A DNA stretch of 64,000 nucleotides from Terriglobia bacterium (GTDB lineage Bacteria; Acidobacteriota; Terriglobia; Bryobacterales; Bryobacteraceae). Both the position numbers and the translations under genes were made by a program. The stretch is taken from the NCBI GenBank assembly GCA_025363475.1, contig JANYDS010000084.1, positions 1-64,000 of the forward strand, in the 5' to 3' direction. Within the stretch, counting starts at the first letter, position 1, and the number at the start of each line of letters is the position of its first letter. The notes under the pieces were generated by a model. It was not told the DNA's origin. It saw only the letters and a list, made by a program, of their open reading frames with translations, and made no database searches. Shown piece by piece: positions 27,326 through 36,257 of this stretch.

Positions 27326-28185
27326 TGCAGGCTTTTCGGATGAATTCAGGTAGTTCCTTACTCTCTGCCGGTGTGCTGGCGCTGGTCGCGCTGGTTAGCT
27401 CCGGATGTAACAAACTTGAATCGCGGGACAACCTAAACAAGGGCGTTAATGCGTTCAAGGCCGGGCAGTATACCGCTGCGGCAGATGCGTTTAAAACCGC
27501 AATTGACCTTGATCCGGATCTGCCGGTTGCACGTCTCTACTTGGCCACAGCTTACCTGCAGCAGTACGTTCCGGGATCAGATACACCTGAGAACAAGCGG
27601 AATGCGGATGCGGCTCAGGAACAATTCAATAAGGTTTTGTCCGACCCCAAGAGCACCGATGCCAACAGGTTGATTTCGACTCAGTCTCTGGCAAGTCTTT
27701 ACTACAACATGAAAGACTTTCCGAAGGCGGAAGAGTGGAACAAAAAGATTCTGCAGCTTGACCCGAAGAACAAGGAAGCGTTCTACGTTCTGGGCGTGAT
27801 TGCATGGACTGACTTTGTGGCACCGGATCGTGAAGCGCGTTCCTCGCAGGGTTTGAGTCCTGAAGCACCGGGGCCTCTTGCCGCCGCGCCGAAAGCAAAA
27901 AAAGGCAAGGACGTCAAAGATGTTAAGGGCGAGCTGAAAGCCAAGTATTGGGATTCTCTGACCGCCGGGATTGAAGCCGAAAAGAAAGCTTTGGCGATTG
28001 ATCCGGAATATGAGAACGCAATGTCATATATGAACCTTCTGGTTCGTTTCCGTGCCGACCTCCGCGATACCAAGGACGAGTACGAAGTGGACAAGAAGGA
28101 AGCCGATGACTGGGTGCAGAAGTCTTTGCAAACGACAAAGATGAAGGCTGCCAGAAAGTCGAAATCAGCCGAACAGACTCCGTAA
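27325..28185 (+). CDS. TPR-repeat lipoprotein linked to the TonB motor genes
   Basis: 286 residues. A signal with lipobox SSGC (SSGCNKLES) gives a lipidated protein. Tetratricopeptide-like helices follow: DNLNKGVNAFKAGQYTAAADAFKTAIDLDPDLPVARLYLATAYL, then YYNMKDFPKAEEWNKKILQLDPKNKEAFYVLGVIAW and a later YWDSLTAGIEAEKKALAIDPEYENA. A Lys-rich linker (KAKKGKDVKDVKGELK) lies near residue 195. Translation is coupled to exbD by a TAATG overlap. It is probably an envelope scaffold for the motor or receptors. Confidence 0.85.
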   Translation: MQAFRMNSGSSLLSAGVLALVALVSSGCNKLESRDNLNKGVNAFKAGQYTAAADAFKTAIDLDPDLPVARLYLATAYLQQYVPGSDTPENKRNADAAQEQFNKVLSDPKSTDANRLISTQSLASLYYNMKDFPKAEEWNKKILQLDPKNKEAFYVLGVIAWTDFVAPDREARSSQGLSPEAPGPLAAAPKAKKGKDVKDVKGELKAKYWDSLTAGIEAEKKALAIDPEYENAMSYMNLLVRFRADLRDTKDEYEVDKKEADDWVQKSLQTTKMKAARKSKSAEQTP

Positions 28186-28210
28186 TTCAGTTAACAGTCA
28201 GGCAGTTACG

Positions 28211-28243
28211 AAGGGCAGTCGCAAATCCGCGGCTGCCCTTTTT
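28211..28243 (+). terminator. Intrinsic terminator after the tonB-exbBD-TPR cluster
   Basis: AAGGGCAG at 28211-28218 pairs with CTGCCCTT at 28233-28240 and runs into a T-tract (TTTTT). The inner bases TCGC/GCGG extend the stem. It ends the envelope operon about 25 bases after the TPR stop and before the rel gene. Confidence 0.8.
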
Positions 28244-28280
28244 CGCATATATGAAGCAAGCATGACGTTAAAATAGGAGC

Positions 28281-30497
28281 GTGTCCCCCGTGCCCGGAAG
28301 TGAATTGACACTGGCGAGCCCTGGTCCGGATGCCGCCACTGCTGCTGCATTTGAAGCGCTGCTAGCGGCGGTCACTGAAGCACGGCCCAAAGATGATCTG
28401 GGGCCGATTCGCAAAGCCTGGGAGTTTGCTGCTCAATATCATTCCGGCCAGCTGCGGGTCTCGGGTGAACCGTATCTGATTCATCCGCTGGCGGTAGCGC
28501 GGATTCTCGCGGAAATGAAGATGGATGTCGTCAGCATTGAGACCGGGCTGCTGCATGATGTTGTTGAGGACACGTCTGTCACTGTCGCTGATGTCCTGAA
28601 ACATTTCGGCGACGAAGTAGCCAGTTGTGTTGACGGCGTTACCAAACTCAGCAAGATCAATTTCTTTTCGGCGGAAGACAGGCAGGCGGAGAGTTACCGC
28701 AAGATGCTTCTGGCGATGACGAAGGATGTTCGGGTCATCATCGTCAAGCTGGCGGACCGGCTGCATAATATGCGTACGCTGGGCTGCCTCAATGAGGAAC
28801 GCAGAGAGCGGATTGCGAAGGAGACGCTGGAAATTTATGCGCCGATCGCACATCGTTTGGGCATGGGCAAGGTGCGCGGAGAGCTGGAAGATCTTGCCTT
28901 TCAGTACCTTGATCCTGATGCCTGGGCTGACATTTCGCACACCATTGATAATCAGCGGGCGGCGAACGAAGAGTATCTGGAGCGAATGCGGCGGACGGTG
29001 GAATCGGAACTGCGCAGAGAGGGTGTTCCGGCGCGGGTGGAAGCACGGGTAAAACGCGCCTATTCCGTTTATCAGAAGCTCAAGAAGCAGAAGATTTCGC
29101 TCGATCAGGTCTATGATCTGATGGCGCTGCGGATCATTACGGATTCGGTTAAGAACTGCTACGGGGCGCTCGGGGTAATCCACAACGAGTGGCGGCCCAT
29201 TCCGGGCCGGATCAAAGATTTTATCGCGATTCCGCGGCCCAACCTGTATCAGTCGCTGCACACGTCCGTGGTGGGGCCTGAAGGCAAGCATTTCGAGATT
29301 CAGATTAGGACGGAAGAGATGCACCGCATTGCTGAGGAAGGCATTGCGGCGCACTGGAAATACAAAGAAGGCCGGCGTGGCGTGCAGGATGACCAGCGCG
29401 TGGCGTGGCTGCGGCAACTGGTGGAATGGCAGCAGGAAATGCGCGATCCGGGTGAGTTCATGTCCACGCTTAAGGTGGATCTTTATCCGGAGGAAGTCTA
29501 CTGTTTTACGCCTAAGGGCCGTGTGATCGCACTTCCCGCACAAGCTTCGCCCGTGGATTTCGCCTATGCCGTTCACACACAGGTGGGTACTACCTGCGTC
29601 GGCGCGAAAGTGAACAGCCGGATTGTTCCCCTGCGTTACGAACTGCAGAACGGGGATGTGGTGGATATCCTCACGCAGACTGGTCATGAGCCCAGTAAAG
29701 ACTGGCTTTCATTCGTCAAGACTTCCCGCGCCAAGAACAAGATCAAGCACATCATCAACGCCAATGAGCGTGAACGTGCCATTGAAATCGGACAGAAGTA
29801 CCTGGAGAAAGAAGCCCGGCGACTGGGGGTGCAACTGGCGCGCATTCAGAAGAATGATCTGGAGCGTGTTGCCGCAGAATATGGCCTGAGCAAGGTTGAA
29901 GATCTGTATGCCAGCCTGGGATACGGCAAATTCTCAGCCCGGCAGGTGCTTCAAAAATCTGCCCCGGAACAGATTGCGGAAGAACCGGTGGTTGTCCCTG
30001 CACCTTATGATCCAACGGCTGTATCGCGGAAGGATGACGATGCTGTTATCACGGTTCATGGCGTTGACGACGTCATGGTCTACCGGGCCAAGTGCTGTAA
30101 CCCCATTAAGGGTGAAGCGATTGTTGGCTATGTCACGCGAGGGAAGGGCATTGCCGTTCACTCGAAAACCTGCAGCAATGTGCAGAACCTGATGTATGAC
30201 TCGGAGCGCAAGATTGAGGTGGACTGGGCGCGTCATGCGAGCGATTCATTTCCGGTTCGCATTGTGGTTCACACGGATGACCGCCCGGGGCTTCTGCATC
30301 AGCTCACGAGTATACTTTCCGACGAAAAGACCAATGTCCGGAGCCTCGAAGCGAAGACCGATATCAGCCAGACCAGCGACTCCGCTCTGGTTGAAATGAC
30401 TGTGGATGTCCGGGACAAGAAGCAGCTGGAAAAACTTTGTTCGGCCATGCGGCGCATCTCAGGCGTCCGCGACGTAGAACGAATCGTTAACCTATAA
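28281..30497 (+). CDS. rel: Bifunctional (p)ppGpp synthetase/hydrolase Rel
   Basis: 738 residues from a GTG start. The hydrolase HD domain is intact (HSGQLRVSGEPYLIHP and LLHDVVEDT, His92-Asp93), as is the synthetase domain (GRIKDFIAIPRPNLYQSLHTSVVGPEG, with the RxKD motif of bifunctional enzymes and FEIQIRT). A TGS domain (VYCFTPKGRVIALPAQASPVDFAYAVH), a helical region and a C-terminal ACT domain complete the protein. It controls the stringent response. The DUF971 gene follows at nine bases. Confidence 0.96.
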   Translation: MSPVPGSELTLASPGPDAATAAAFEALLAAVTEARPKDDLGPIRKAWEFAAQYHSGQLRVSGEPYLIHPLAVARILAEMKMDVVSIETGLLHDVVEDTSVTVADVLKHFGDEVASCVDGVTKLSKINFFSAEDRQAESYRKMLLAMTKDVRVIIVKLADRLHNMRTLGCLNEERRERIAKETLEIYAPIAHRLGMGKVRGELEDLAFQYLDPDAWADISHTIDNQRAANEEYLERMRRTVESELRREGVPARVEARVKRAYSVYQKLKKQKISLDQVYDLMALRIITDSVKNCYGALGVIHNEWRPIPGRIKDFIAIPRPNLYQSLHTSVVGPEGKHFEIQIRTEEMHRIAEEGIAAHWKYKEGRRGVQDDQRVAWLRQLVEWQQEMRDPGEFMSTLKVDLYPEEVYCFTPKGRVIALPAQASPVDFAYAVHTQVGTTCVGAKVNSRIVPLRYELQNGDVVDILTQTGHEPSKDWLSFVKTSRAKNKIKHIINANERERAIEIGQKYLEKEARRLGVQLARIQKNDLERVAAEYGLSKVEDLYASLGYGKFSARQVLQKSAPEQIAEEPVVVPAPYDPTAVSRKDDDAVITVHGVDDVMVYRAKCCNPIKGEAIVGYVTRGKGIAVHSKTCSNVQNLMYDSERKIEVDWARHASDSFPVRIVVHTDDRPGLLHQLTSILSDEKTNVRSLEAKTDISQTSDSALVEMTVDVRDKKQLEKLCSAMRRISGVRDVERIVNL

Positions 30498-30505
30498 CTT
30501 CCTGT

Positions 30506-30877
30506 ATGACGCTGACTCACACTGACCCTGAACACATCGCCGTTTCTAAATCCAAAGGGATTGAGATCGACTGGAAGGATGGCCACCACAGTTCCTACGG
30601 GGTTGATTACCTGCGCGACTGGTGCCCGTGCGCGACCTGCACCGGCGCTCACGGGACCGAGCCGCGCCCCAAGACGGCCGCAACCAAAACCAGCGAACCT
30701 GCGAATCCTTTTCAGATGTTTAAATCGCGCGAGCGGATGGTGACGATTGAAACGGTGGGGAATTATGCGCTGCGCATCGTTTGGGTGGACGGGCATGGTT
30801 CCGGTATTTACTCTTTCGGGCATTTGCGCAGTATTTGCCCGTGCGCCGCTTGCGCCGCCGCGCCTGCACAGGCTTGA
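30506..30877 (+). CDS. DUF971 (gamma-butyrobetaine hydroxylase-like N-terminal domain) protein
   Basis: 123 residues. GIEIDWKDGHHSSYGVDYLRDWCPCATC and the C-terminal VDGHGSGIYSFGHLRSICPCAAC are the two conserved blocks of the stand-alone DUF971 family, each with a CPCxxC cysteine cluster. The domain is a small metal-binding fold often found near Mrp/ApbC or other Fe-S genes, with no proven enzyme activity here. An unusually long Pro/Thr/Lys linker separates the blocks. Confidence 0.85.
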   Translation: MTLTHTDPEHIAVSKSKGIEIDWKDGHHSSYGVDYLRDWCPCATCTGAHGTEPRPKTAATKTSEPANPFQMFKSRERMVTIETVGNYALRIVWVDGHGSGIYSFGHLRSICPCAACAAAPAQA

Positions 30878-30887
30878 GGGACGCGCG

Positions 30888-31583
30888 ATGTCGAAAAAGA
30901 TAGCTGTTGTTGAAGACGAGGCCGAACTGGCGACGCTGATTGAATACAACCTCAGCCGGGCTGGTTTTACGGTGCTGCTTTTTCCGGGCGGGGCGCAGAC
31001 GATGAGCGGGCTTGAGGCGGCGGAACCGGATCTGATCATCCTCGACGTGATGTTGCCCGGGCAGGATGGTTTTGAGTTGTGCCGACAGATCCGGCGCACG
31101 GGAAAGCTGGCACGTGTGCCGGTGGTTTTTCTTACGGCGCGTTCGGAGGAAGTGGACAGAGTTCTGGGGCTGGAACTGGGCGGCGACGATTACATCACCA
31201 AACCATTTAGTCCGCGGGAGCTGGTGGCGCGGGTGAAGGCGCACCTGCGGCGGGCGGATTCCGATGCAGAACCGGTGGTGACAACTCTGACGCTGGGTCC
31301 GTTCCGGCTCGACAGGGGCGCAAGGCGCGTTTGGCAGGCGGACAGGGAACTGGAACTAACTCCCACGGAGTTTAAGCTGCTGGAGTTCTTTCTGACTCAT
31401 ACGGGTACTGCCTGGTCTCGGGAGCAACTGCTGCGTGATGTCTGGGGTGAGCAGCATTTCGTGACGCCGCGTACTGTGGATGTTCACATCCGGCGTCTGC
31501 GGGAACAAATCGAAGAAAAACCAGACGAACCGGATTGGCTGATCACGGTGAGGGGCTTTGGCTACCGTTTCGAGACCCGTTAA
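30888..31583 (+). CDS. OmpR/PhoB-type response regulator (first of a pair)
   Basis: 231 residues; the start MSKKIAVVEDEAELATL is chosen because the upstream part of the frame overlaps DUF971. The receiver carries the phospho-acceptor Asp in DLIILDVMLPGQDGFE, the Thr in VFLTARSEE and the Lys in DYITKPFSPREL. A winged-helix output domain follows (LTPTEFKLLEFFLTHTGTAWSREQLLRDVWGEQHFVTPRTVDVHIRRLREQIE). It resembles PhoB. No histidine kinase is encoded nearby. Confidence 0.92.
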   Translation: MSKKIAVVEDEAELATLIEYNLSRAGFTVLLFPGGAQTMSGLEAAEPDLIILDVMLPGQDGFELCRQIRRTGKLARVPVVFLTARSEEVDRVLGLELGGDDYITKPFSPRELVARVKAHLRRADSDAEPVVTTLTLGPFRLDRGARRVWQADRELELTPTEFKLLEFFLTHTGTAWSREQLLRDVWGEQHFVTPRTVDVHIRRLREQIEEKPDEPDWLITVRGFGYRFETR

Positions 31584-31681
31584 CTTCACGCTTCGTTTAT
31601 CGGCCCTTAACCCTGCTGTAACGCAATTCCCGCTAGGCTAAAGATGCGGGGCAAGGCAGCAGTCCCGCTTAAGAGGGCTTT

Positions 31682-32395
31682 GTGACCAAACGAATTGTTG
31701 TAATCGAAGACGACGCGGACCTGTTTGCGCTGCTGAAATACAACCTCGAAAAGGAAGGCTTTCAATTCACGGGGGCACAGACCGGGCTCGGTGCCATTGA
31801 TCTGTGCCGTCGCGCGCGGCCGGATCTGATTCTGCTCGATATCATGCTGCCGGATTCTGACGGACTTGATATTTGCAAGGCCATTCGGAGAGACCCGGAA
31901 CTGAGCCAGACTCCGGTGATTTTCCTGACAGCCCGTGCTTCTGAGACGGATCGCATTGTGGGCCTTGAACTGGGTGCGAACGACTATATTGTGAAGCCGT
32001 TCTTTATCCGGGAAGTGATCGCCAGGATTAAACTGCAGTTCCGTACGCAGGCGGCCCCTGTGCGGACGCTAAAAGCGGGAGGGGTGGAACTCGACCGCAG
32101 CAGTTGTCAGGTGAAGCTGGATGGCAGTATTCTGGCGCTGACCGCGACTGAGTTCCGGCTGCTGGAATTTCTAATGACGCGGCCGGGCGTGGTTTTCAGC
32201 CGGGAGCAACTTCTGAATGCTGTGTGGGGCCAGGACCGCGCGATTACAGACCGCACGGTTGACGTCTACATTTTGCGTTTGCGGCAGAAAATTGAGGCAG
32301 ACGCCGCGGCTCCGCGGATGATTCATTCGGTTCGCGGATTTGGGTATTCGTTTGAACCGCGCAGTCAGGAAATGGCTCTCGTAGCAGCAAGCTAG
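31682..32395 (+). CDS. OmpR/PhoB-type response regulator (second of a pair)
   Basis: 237 residues from GTG. Receiver: RIVVIEDDADLFALLKYNLEKEG, phospho-Asp in LILLDIMLPDSDGLD, FLTARASETDR and DYIVKPFFIRE. Output: LTATEFRLLEFLMTRPGVVFSREQLLNAVWGQDRAITDRTVDVYILRLRQKIE. It shares an overall plan with the preceding regulator but is clearly diverged, so the pair is an old duplication. A 98-base gap separates them, enough for an independent promoter. Confidence 0.92.
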   Translation: MTKRIVVIEDDADLFALLKYNLEKEGFQFTGAQTGLGAIDLCRRARPDLILLDIMLPDSDGLDICKAIRRDPELSQTPVIFLTARASETDRIVGLELGANDYIVKPFFIREVIARIKLQFRTQAAPVRTLKAGGVELDRSSCQVKLDGSILALTATEFRLLEFLMTRPGVVFSREQLLNAVWGQDRAITDRTVDVYILRLRQKIEADAAAPRMIHSVRGFGYSFEPRSQEMALVAAS

Positions 32396-32427
32396 AACTC
32401 CTCGGGCCGCGTGTTACTCTGAGCCAC

Positions 32428-33075
32428 GTGGCCACCGATCTGATCGGCATTAATCCGCTGGAACCCTCGGCAGAAGCTCTGGATCGTGCCGCTGAGGCGA
32501 TTCGCGAGGGCCGTGTGGTGGCTATTCCCACCGACGCTCTTTACGCCCTGGTGGCTGACCCTTTTAATCTGAATGCGGTTCGGCAGGTATACAGGGCGAA
32601 GGGCAGGGAAGTGAATCGGGCGCTGCCGATGCTGGTGCGGGATTCACTGATGGTGGAAGATTTTGTTTCCGAGGTTCCGGCTGGTTTTAAGCTGCTCACG
32701 CGCAGGTTCTGGCCGGGGCCCCTTACGATTATTTTGCAGGCATCGGCGCGGGTGCCTTTGCGGGCGACTGGTAATACGGGCCGGCTGGCCGTACGACAGG
32801 CTCGTTCCTTGATTGCGGATGAACTGATTGCGCGATTGAATCAGCCATTGATTGCCACGAGTGCGAATATTTCCGGACGACCCACCTGCAGTAGTGGAAT
32901 TGAAGTTTTTGGAGTGCTGGATGGGGGCGTCGATCTGGTACTCGATGGTGGCATTTGTGAGGGCGTGGGCGCGAGTACTGTAGATATTACGGAACCGGGC
33001 TGGCGGATGATCAAAGAGGGTGTGATCAGTCGCCACGAAATTGCGGAATGTCTGGGTGCACTTCCGCAGGCTTAA
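32428..33075 (+). CDS. L-threonylcarbamoyladenylate synthase (Sua5/YciO/YrdC family)
   Basis: 215 residues from a GTG start; a YrdC-domain-only protein. EGRVVAIPTDALYALVADPFN, then KGREVNRALPMLV, FWPGPLTIIL and ATSANISGRPTC are the fingerprint of the family. These enzymes make threonylcarbamoyl-AMP for t6A37 of tRNAs. The lack of the Sua5 C-terminal domain makes it the TsaC/YrdC type, but YciO-like paralogues of unclear activity cannot be excluded. Confidence 0.88.
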   Translation: MATDLIGINPLEPSAEALDRAAEAIREGRVVAIPTDALYALVADPFNLNAVRQVYRAKGREVNRALPMLVRDSLMVEDFVSEVPAGFKLLTRRFWPGPLTIILQASARVPLRATGNTGRLAVRQARSLIADELIARLNQPLIATSANISGRPTCSSGIEVFGVLDGGVDLVLDGGICEGVGASTVDITEPGWRMIKEGVISRHEIAECLGALPQA

Positions 33076-33102
33076 TGCCGTGAGGGCCGACGTGGGCGTC
33101 GG

Positions 33103-33126
33103 CCTGCGGGTCTGGGGACCCGCAGG
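33103..33126. terminator. Bidirectional hairpin between convergent yrdC and htrA genes
   Basis: CCTGCGGGTC at 33103-33112 pairs perfectly with GACCCGCAGG at 33117-33126 around a four-base loop, and a second hairpin (GCCGAC/GTCGGC) lies just before it. A short ATTTT follows on the plus strand. The position between two convergent genes fits a shared terminator. Confidence 0.75.
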
Positions 33127-33136
33127 CCATTTTGAG

Positions 33137-34303
33137 TTAGAGTGTTTCAGGGGCGGATCCGAGCGGGACTTTGATGGTCACGTTCCGGCCATTGCGGAAT
33201 ACGGTTAGCGACATGGATTCACCGGCGCGCTTCTGGCCGAGGGCTCTGCGGAGGGCGTCCTGGTTATCGACTGCCTTACCATCAATTGCGGTGATTAAGT
33301 CACCGCCAATTCCGAGGCGGTACATCCCGACAATCACGGTTTGAGTGGGGCCGCGGAGGCCTGCCGTATCTGCCGGGGATCCGTCTTCGATCCCTTCAAT
33401 CAACAAGCCGCCGGAGCGGGGCAAGCCCAGTTCCTGCGCGAGGTCGCCTTGCACCAGAACCACCTGCGCAACACCCAGGACAACCCGCGAGATGTGTCCG
33501 GTGGTGCGGTATTCTTCGAGCTTTTCCTTGGCGCGATTGATGGGGATGGCGAAGCCGATGCCGACGCTGCCAGCGTGCTCTCCACCCCCCTGAGGGCTAT
33601 AAATCGCGGTGTTGATCCCAATCACGTTGCCATGAGAATCGAGCAGCGGGCCGCCGCTGTTGCCTGGGTTGATGGCGGCATCGGTTTGGATCAGGCCTTC
33701 GAGCGGGTTGCCGTTTTCGCCTTCCAGACTGCGCCCCAGGGAACTGACGATGCCGGTGGTAAGGGTGCCTTCAAGACCGAACGGGTTGCCGATGGCGAGA
33801 ACCTTTTGGCCCACCACGAGGTCGTCGGAATTGCCAAGGTGGACGAAGGGGAACTTCTTGTCGGATTGGATGTGTAGAATGGCGAGATCGCTGCGGCTGT
33901 CGATGCCTGCAACGGTTGCTTTGAATTGCCGCTTGTCAGCCAGGGTCACGGTCACGTTGCGCGAACCCGAGACCACGTGGTTGTTGGTGAGGATGTCGCC
34001 TTCCTCGTTGATGATGAAGCCCGACCCGATTCCCTTTTGCGGAAAGACCTGAAAGAACATGTTGCGCTGGTAAACGATGCTGGTGATGTTGACCGTGGCC
34101 AGGTGATTGGTTTTATAGATGTCGATGTTGTTCTGTTCGTCGGACCCGAAGGTGGCGCTGTGAGCGGTGACGGGCTCGGACCACAGTTTGCTGTTGGCCG
34201 ATAAGGGCTGGAGGACGCCACGCAGGGTCCAGTCGGCGCGGCTGGTAACGAACCAAAAGCCCCCTGCAAGGAGCAAAGTGAGGATTAAAGCTCTGGGTTT
34301 CAT
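33137..34303 (-). CDS. HtrA/DegP-type serine protease with PDZ domain
   Basis: 388 residues with one N-terminal membrane anchor/signal (ALILTLLLAGGFWFVTS). The trypsin-like triad is His109 in LTNNHVVSG, Asp139 in DSRSDLAIL and Ser216 in NPGNSGGPLL. A single PDZ domain lies from about residue 285 (GGLLIEGIEDGSPADTAGL ... DLITAIDGKAVDNQDALRRAL). This is the DegS/HhoB-like one-PDZ arrangement for periplasmic protein quality control. It is last in a minus-strand run from aroB. Confidence 0.93.
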   Translation of the reverse strand: MKPRALILTLLLAGGFWFVTSRADWTLRGVLQPLSANSKLWSEPVTAHSATFGSDEQNNIDIYKTNHLATVNITSIVYQRNMFFQVFPQKGIGSGFIINEEGDILTNNHVVSGSRNVTVTLADKRQFKATVAGIDSRSDLAILHIQSDKKFPFVHLGNSDDLVVGQKVLAIGNPFGLEGTLTTGIVSSLGRSLEGENGNPLEGLIQTDAAINPGNSGGPLLDSHGNVIGINTAIYSPQGGGEHAGSVGIGFAIPINRAKEKLEEYRTTGHISRVVLGVAQVVLVQGDLAQELGLPRSGGLLIEGIEDGSPADTAGLRGPTQTVIVGMYRLGIGGDLITAIDGKAVDNQDALRRALGQKRAGESMSLTVFRNGRNVTIKVPLGSAPETL

Positions 34304-34327
34304 GGGCGTGGTGTTGTGTACGTTTCG

Positions 34328-34930
34328 TCAGGCTTGTAACTTCAAATTTTCCCATATCGCGCGAGTTTGTTGCAGGGTCTCTGCCTCGGTCCCGCTGGCG
34401 TCGAGCAGGTAATCGGCGAAGGGCTTTTTCGCATCGGGCGGCATCTGGCGGTCGAGCCTCGCTTTTACGGTTGCTTCGGTGGCACCGGGCCGTTTCAGAG
34501 AGCGTTCCAGCTGCTGTTCGCGGGTACAGGTGACTAAGATGATTTTTTGGACATCGCGGTACGCGCCTGATTCCAGCAGAATTGCAGCGACATAAATGAC
34601 TAGCGCGTGAGGGTCGCGTTCGCCGATTTCGTGCATCCGCCGCAGTGAGGTGCGGCGTACGGCCGGATGCACGATGGCGTTGAGGCGCTGCAGTTCAGAT
34701 GGGTTTTCAAACACTTTTGCCGCCAGTGCGGCGCGGTCGATCAGACCCTGAGTGTTGAGGATATCTTTGCCGAATGTGGCCACTACTGGTTCAAATGCTT
34801 CTCCGCCAGGCAGTAACACTTCATGGCCCACTTCATCGGCTTCGATCACCGGGCAACCGAGGTCACGCAGGGCTTTCGCGACGAAAGATTTGCCGCAACC
34901 CATGCCGCCGGTGAGTCCGGCGATCAGCAT
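34328..34930 (-). CDS. coaE: Dephospho-CoA kinase CoaE
   Basis: 200 residues from MLIAGLTGGMGCGKS. The frame stays open upstream but that part is folD antisense shadow. The P-loop GGMGCGKS is near residue 8, VIEADEVGHEVL and LIDRAALAAKVF follow, and the NAIVHPAV motif is near residue 84. CoaE phosphorylates dephospho-CoA in the last step of CoA synthesis. It overlaps the 3' end of folD by seven bases, implying coupled translation. Confidence 0.94.
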   Translation of the reverse strand: MLIAGLTGGMGCGKSFVAKALRDLGCPVIEADEVGHEVLLPGGEAFEPVVATFGKDILNTQGLIDRAALAAKVFENPSELQRLNAIVHPAVRRTSLRRMHEIGERDPHALVIYVAAILLESGAYRDVQKIILVTCTREQQLERSLKRPGATEATVKARLDRQMPPDAKKPFADYLLDASGTEAETLQQTRAIWENLKLQA

Positions 34931-35859
34931 AGCCCGGAATTTGAATACAGACCGGTGCGGCTTTCGGCGGATTCGATAGTGTTGCGCATGAGCATGGCGA
35001 TGGTGAGAGGGCCTACGCCGCCCGGAACCGGAGTATAAGCAGAAGACACCCGGGCCATGTCGCCAGGGTGAACATCGCCTACGAGAAGACTGCCTTTGAG
35101 GTCGAAATCGGGCAGGCGGGAGGGATCGAAAATTCGTTCGGCCTCGGTGCGGGATGTTACCCGGCTTTGGCCCACGTCGATGACAACTGCGCCGGGGCGA
35201 ATGTATTCCGCGGTGATCATGGCGGGGCGTCCGATAGCAGCTACCAGGATGTCCGCTTCGCGGCACACAGCGGGCAGGTTTCGGGTGCGGGAATGGCAAA
35301 CGGTGACGGTGGCATTTTCGTGCAGCAGCAACATGGCCATGGGTTTGCCAACGATATCGCTGCGACCGATTACGACTGCGTTTGCGCCAGCCATAGGAAT
35401 TTCGTAGCGCCGCAACAGCTGGATTATCCCTGCTGGTGTGCAGGGGCGGGGGCCGGGGCGGCCTGTCGAAAGCAGACCCACGTTGAGGGGATGAAAGCCG
35501 TCTACATCCTTTTCAGGAGCTACTGCGAGCAGGATTTTTTGCGAATCGATGTGAGCGGGCAGCGGGAGCTGCACGAGGATGCCATCAATCTCAGGCCGTG
35601 CGTTGAGTGAAGCAATGATGGCCAGCAGGCCCGCCGTATCGATGGCGGCGGGCGGGGTGATGGTCTCGCTGTAAATCCCCAGATCGTCTGCAGTTTTGGT
35701 TTTGCTGCGAACGTAAATTTCGGAAGCCGGGTCGTGGCCCACCAGCACCACTGCCAGGCCCGGTGCACGGCCTGCGTGGGCGATGATTCGTTCTACCTGC
35801 GGACGAGCTTCGGCTTTTATCTGATCGCGGACGCGATTACCGTCAAGAATCTGGGACAC
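34924..35859 (-). CDS. folD: Bifunctional methylenetetrahydrofolate dehydrogenase/cyclohydrolase FolD
   Basis: 311 residues. LVGHDPASEIYVRSKTKTADDLGI includes the catalytic Lys; DGILVQLPLPAHID, DVDGFHPLNVG, PCTPAGIIQLL and VVIGRSDIVGKPMAMLLL (NADP-binding) are all present and GVGPLTIAMLMRNT closes the protein. FolD interconverts methylene-, methenyl- and formyl-tetrahydrofolate. It precedes coaE in the same transcript direction. Confidence 0.96.
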   Translation of the reverse strand: MSQILDGNRVRDQIKAEARPQVERIIAHAGRAPGLAVVLVGHDPASEIYVRSKTKTADDLGIYSETITPPAAIDTAGLLAIIASLNARPEIDGILVQLPLPAHIDSQKILLAVAPEKDVDGFHPLNVGLLSTGRPGPRPCTPAGIIQLLRRYEIPMAGANAVVIGRSDIVGKPMAMLLLHENATVTVCHSRTRNLPAVCREADILVAAIGRPAMITAEYIRPGAVVIDVGQSRVTSRTEAERIFDPSRLPDFDLKGSLLVGDVHPGDMARVSSAYTPVPGGVGPLTIAMLMRNTIESAESRTGLYSNSGLC

Positions 35860-35899
35860 AGTTTATTTTACGAACCGTGTACCGGTGGCCGGGGCGACC

Positions 35900-36247
35900 T
35901 TACATTTTTACGGATGTGATGGATTCGACCGAGACCAGGGTATCGCCTTCGATCTTGCCTGAGAGTGTCACTTTATGACCGAGCATGGGCATGATTTTGT
36001 CCATAGCAGCGGCGCCGATCTTGACGATCTTGTTGTCAGCCGTCACGAAGACGGGAGCTGAGCCTTCTTTGACGCATTGTTTGGCACAGGTTTCAAAGGC
36101 GGCGGGTTTAATCCATTCTGAGGCCGCGCCGACTTTCGAGTTGTTGGCCGCGCATTTGGTATCGGAGACGTAGCCCGTGAAGTCAGCGGCAAACGCGCTC
36201 ATCGCACTGACCGCGGTCAGGACAGCAATCGACAGGAAGATTTTCAT
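35900..36247 (-). CDS. Small secreted protein of unknown function
   Basis: 115 residues with a clear signal peptide cut after SAFA. The mature part contains three cysteines in a pattern DTKCAAN ... FETCAKQCVKEGSAP, then a beta-rich C-terminus (VTLSGKIEGDTLVSVESI). Proteins with this GYVSDTKC opening are common in Acidobacteriota, but no function is assigned. It lies between menG and folD. Confidence 0.75.
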   Translation of the reverse strand: MKIFLSIAVLTAVSAMSAFAADFTGYVSDTKCAANNSKVGAASEWIKPAAFETCAKQCVKEGSAPVFVTADNKIVKIGAAAMDKIMPMLGHKVTLSGKIEGDTLVSVESITSVKM

Positions 36248-36257
36248 GGATCCTATT

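Noticed and set aside
34931-35299. Minus-strand N-terminal extension of coaE
   Set aside because: It is an out-of-frame reading of folD; CoaE begins at MLIAGLTGG.
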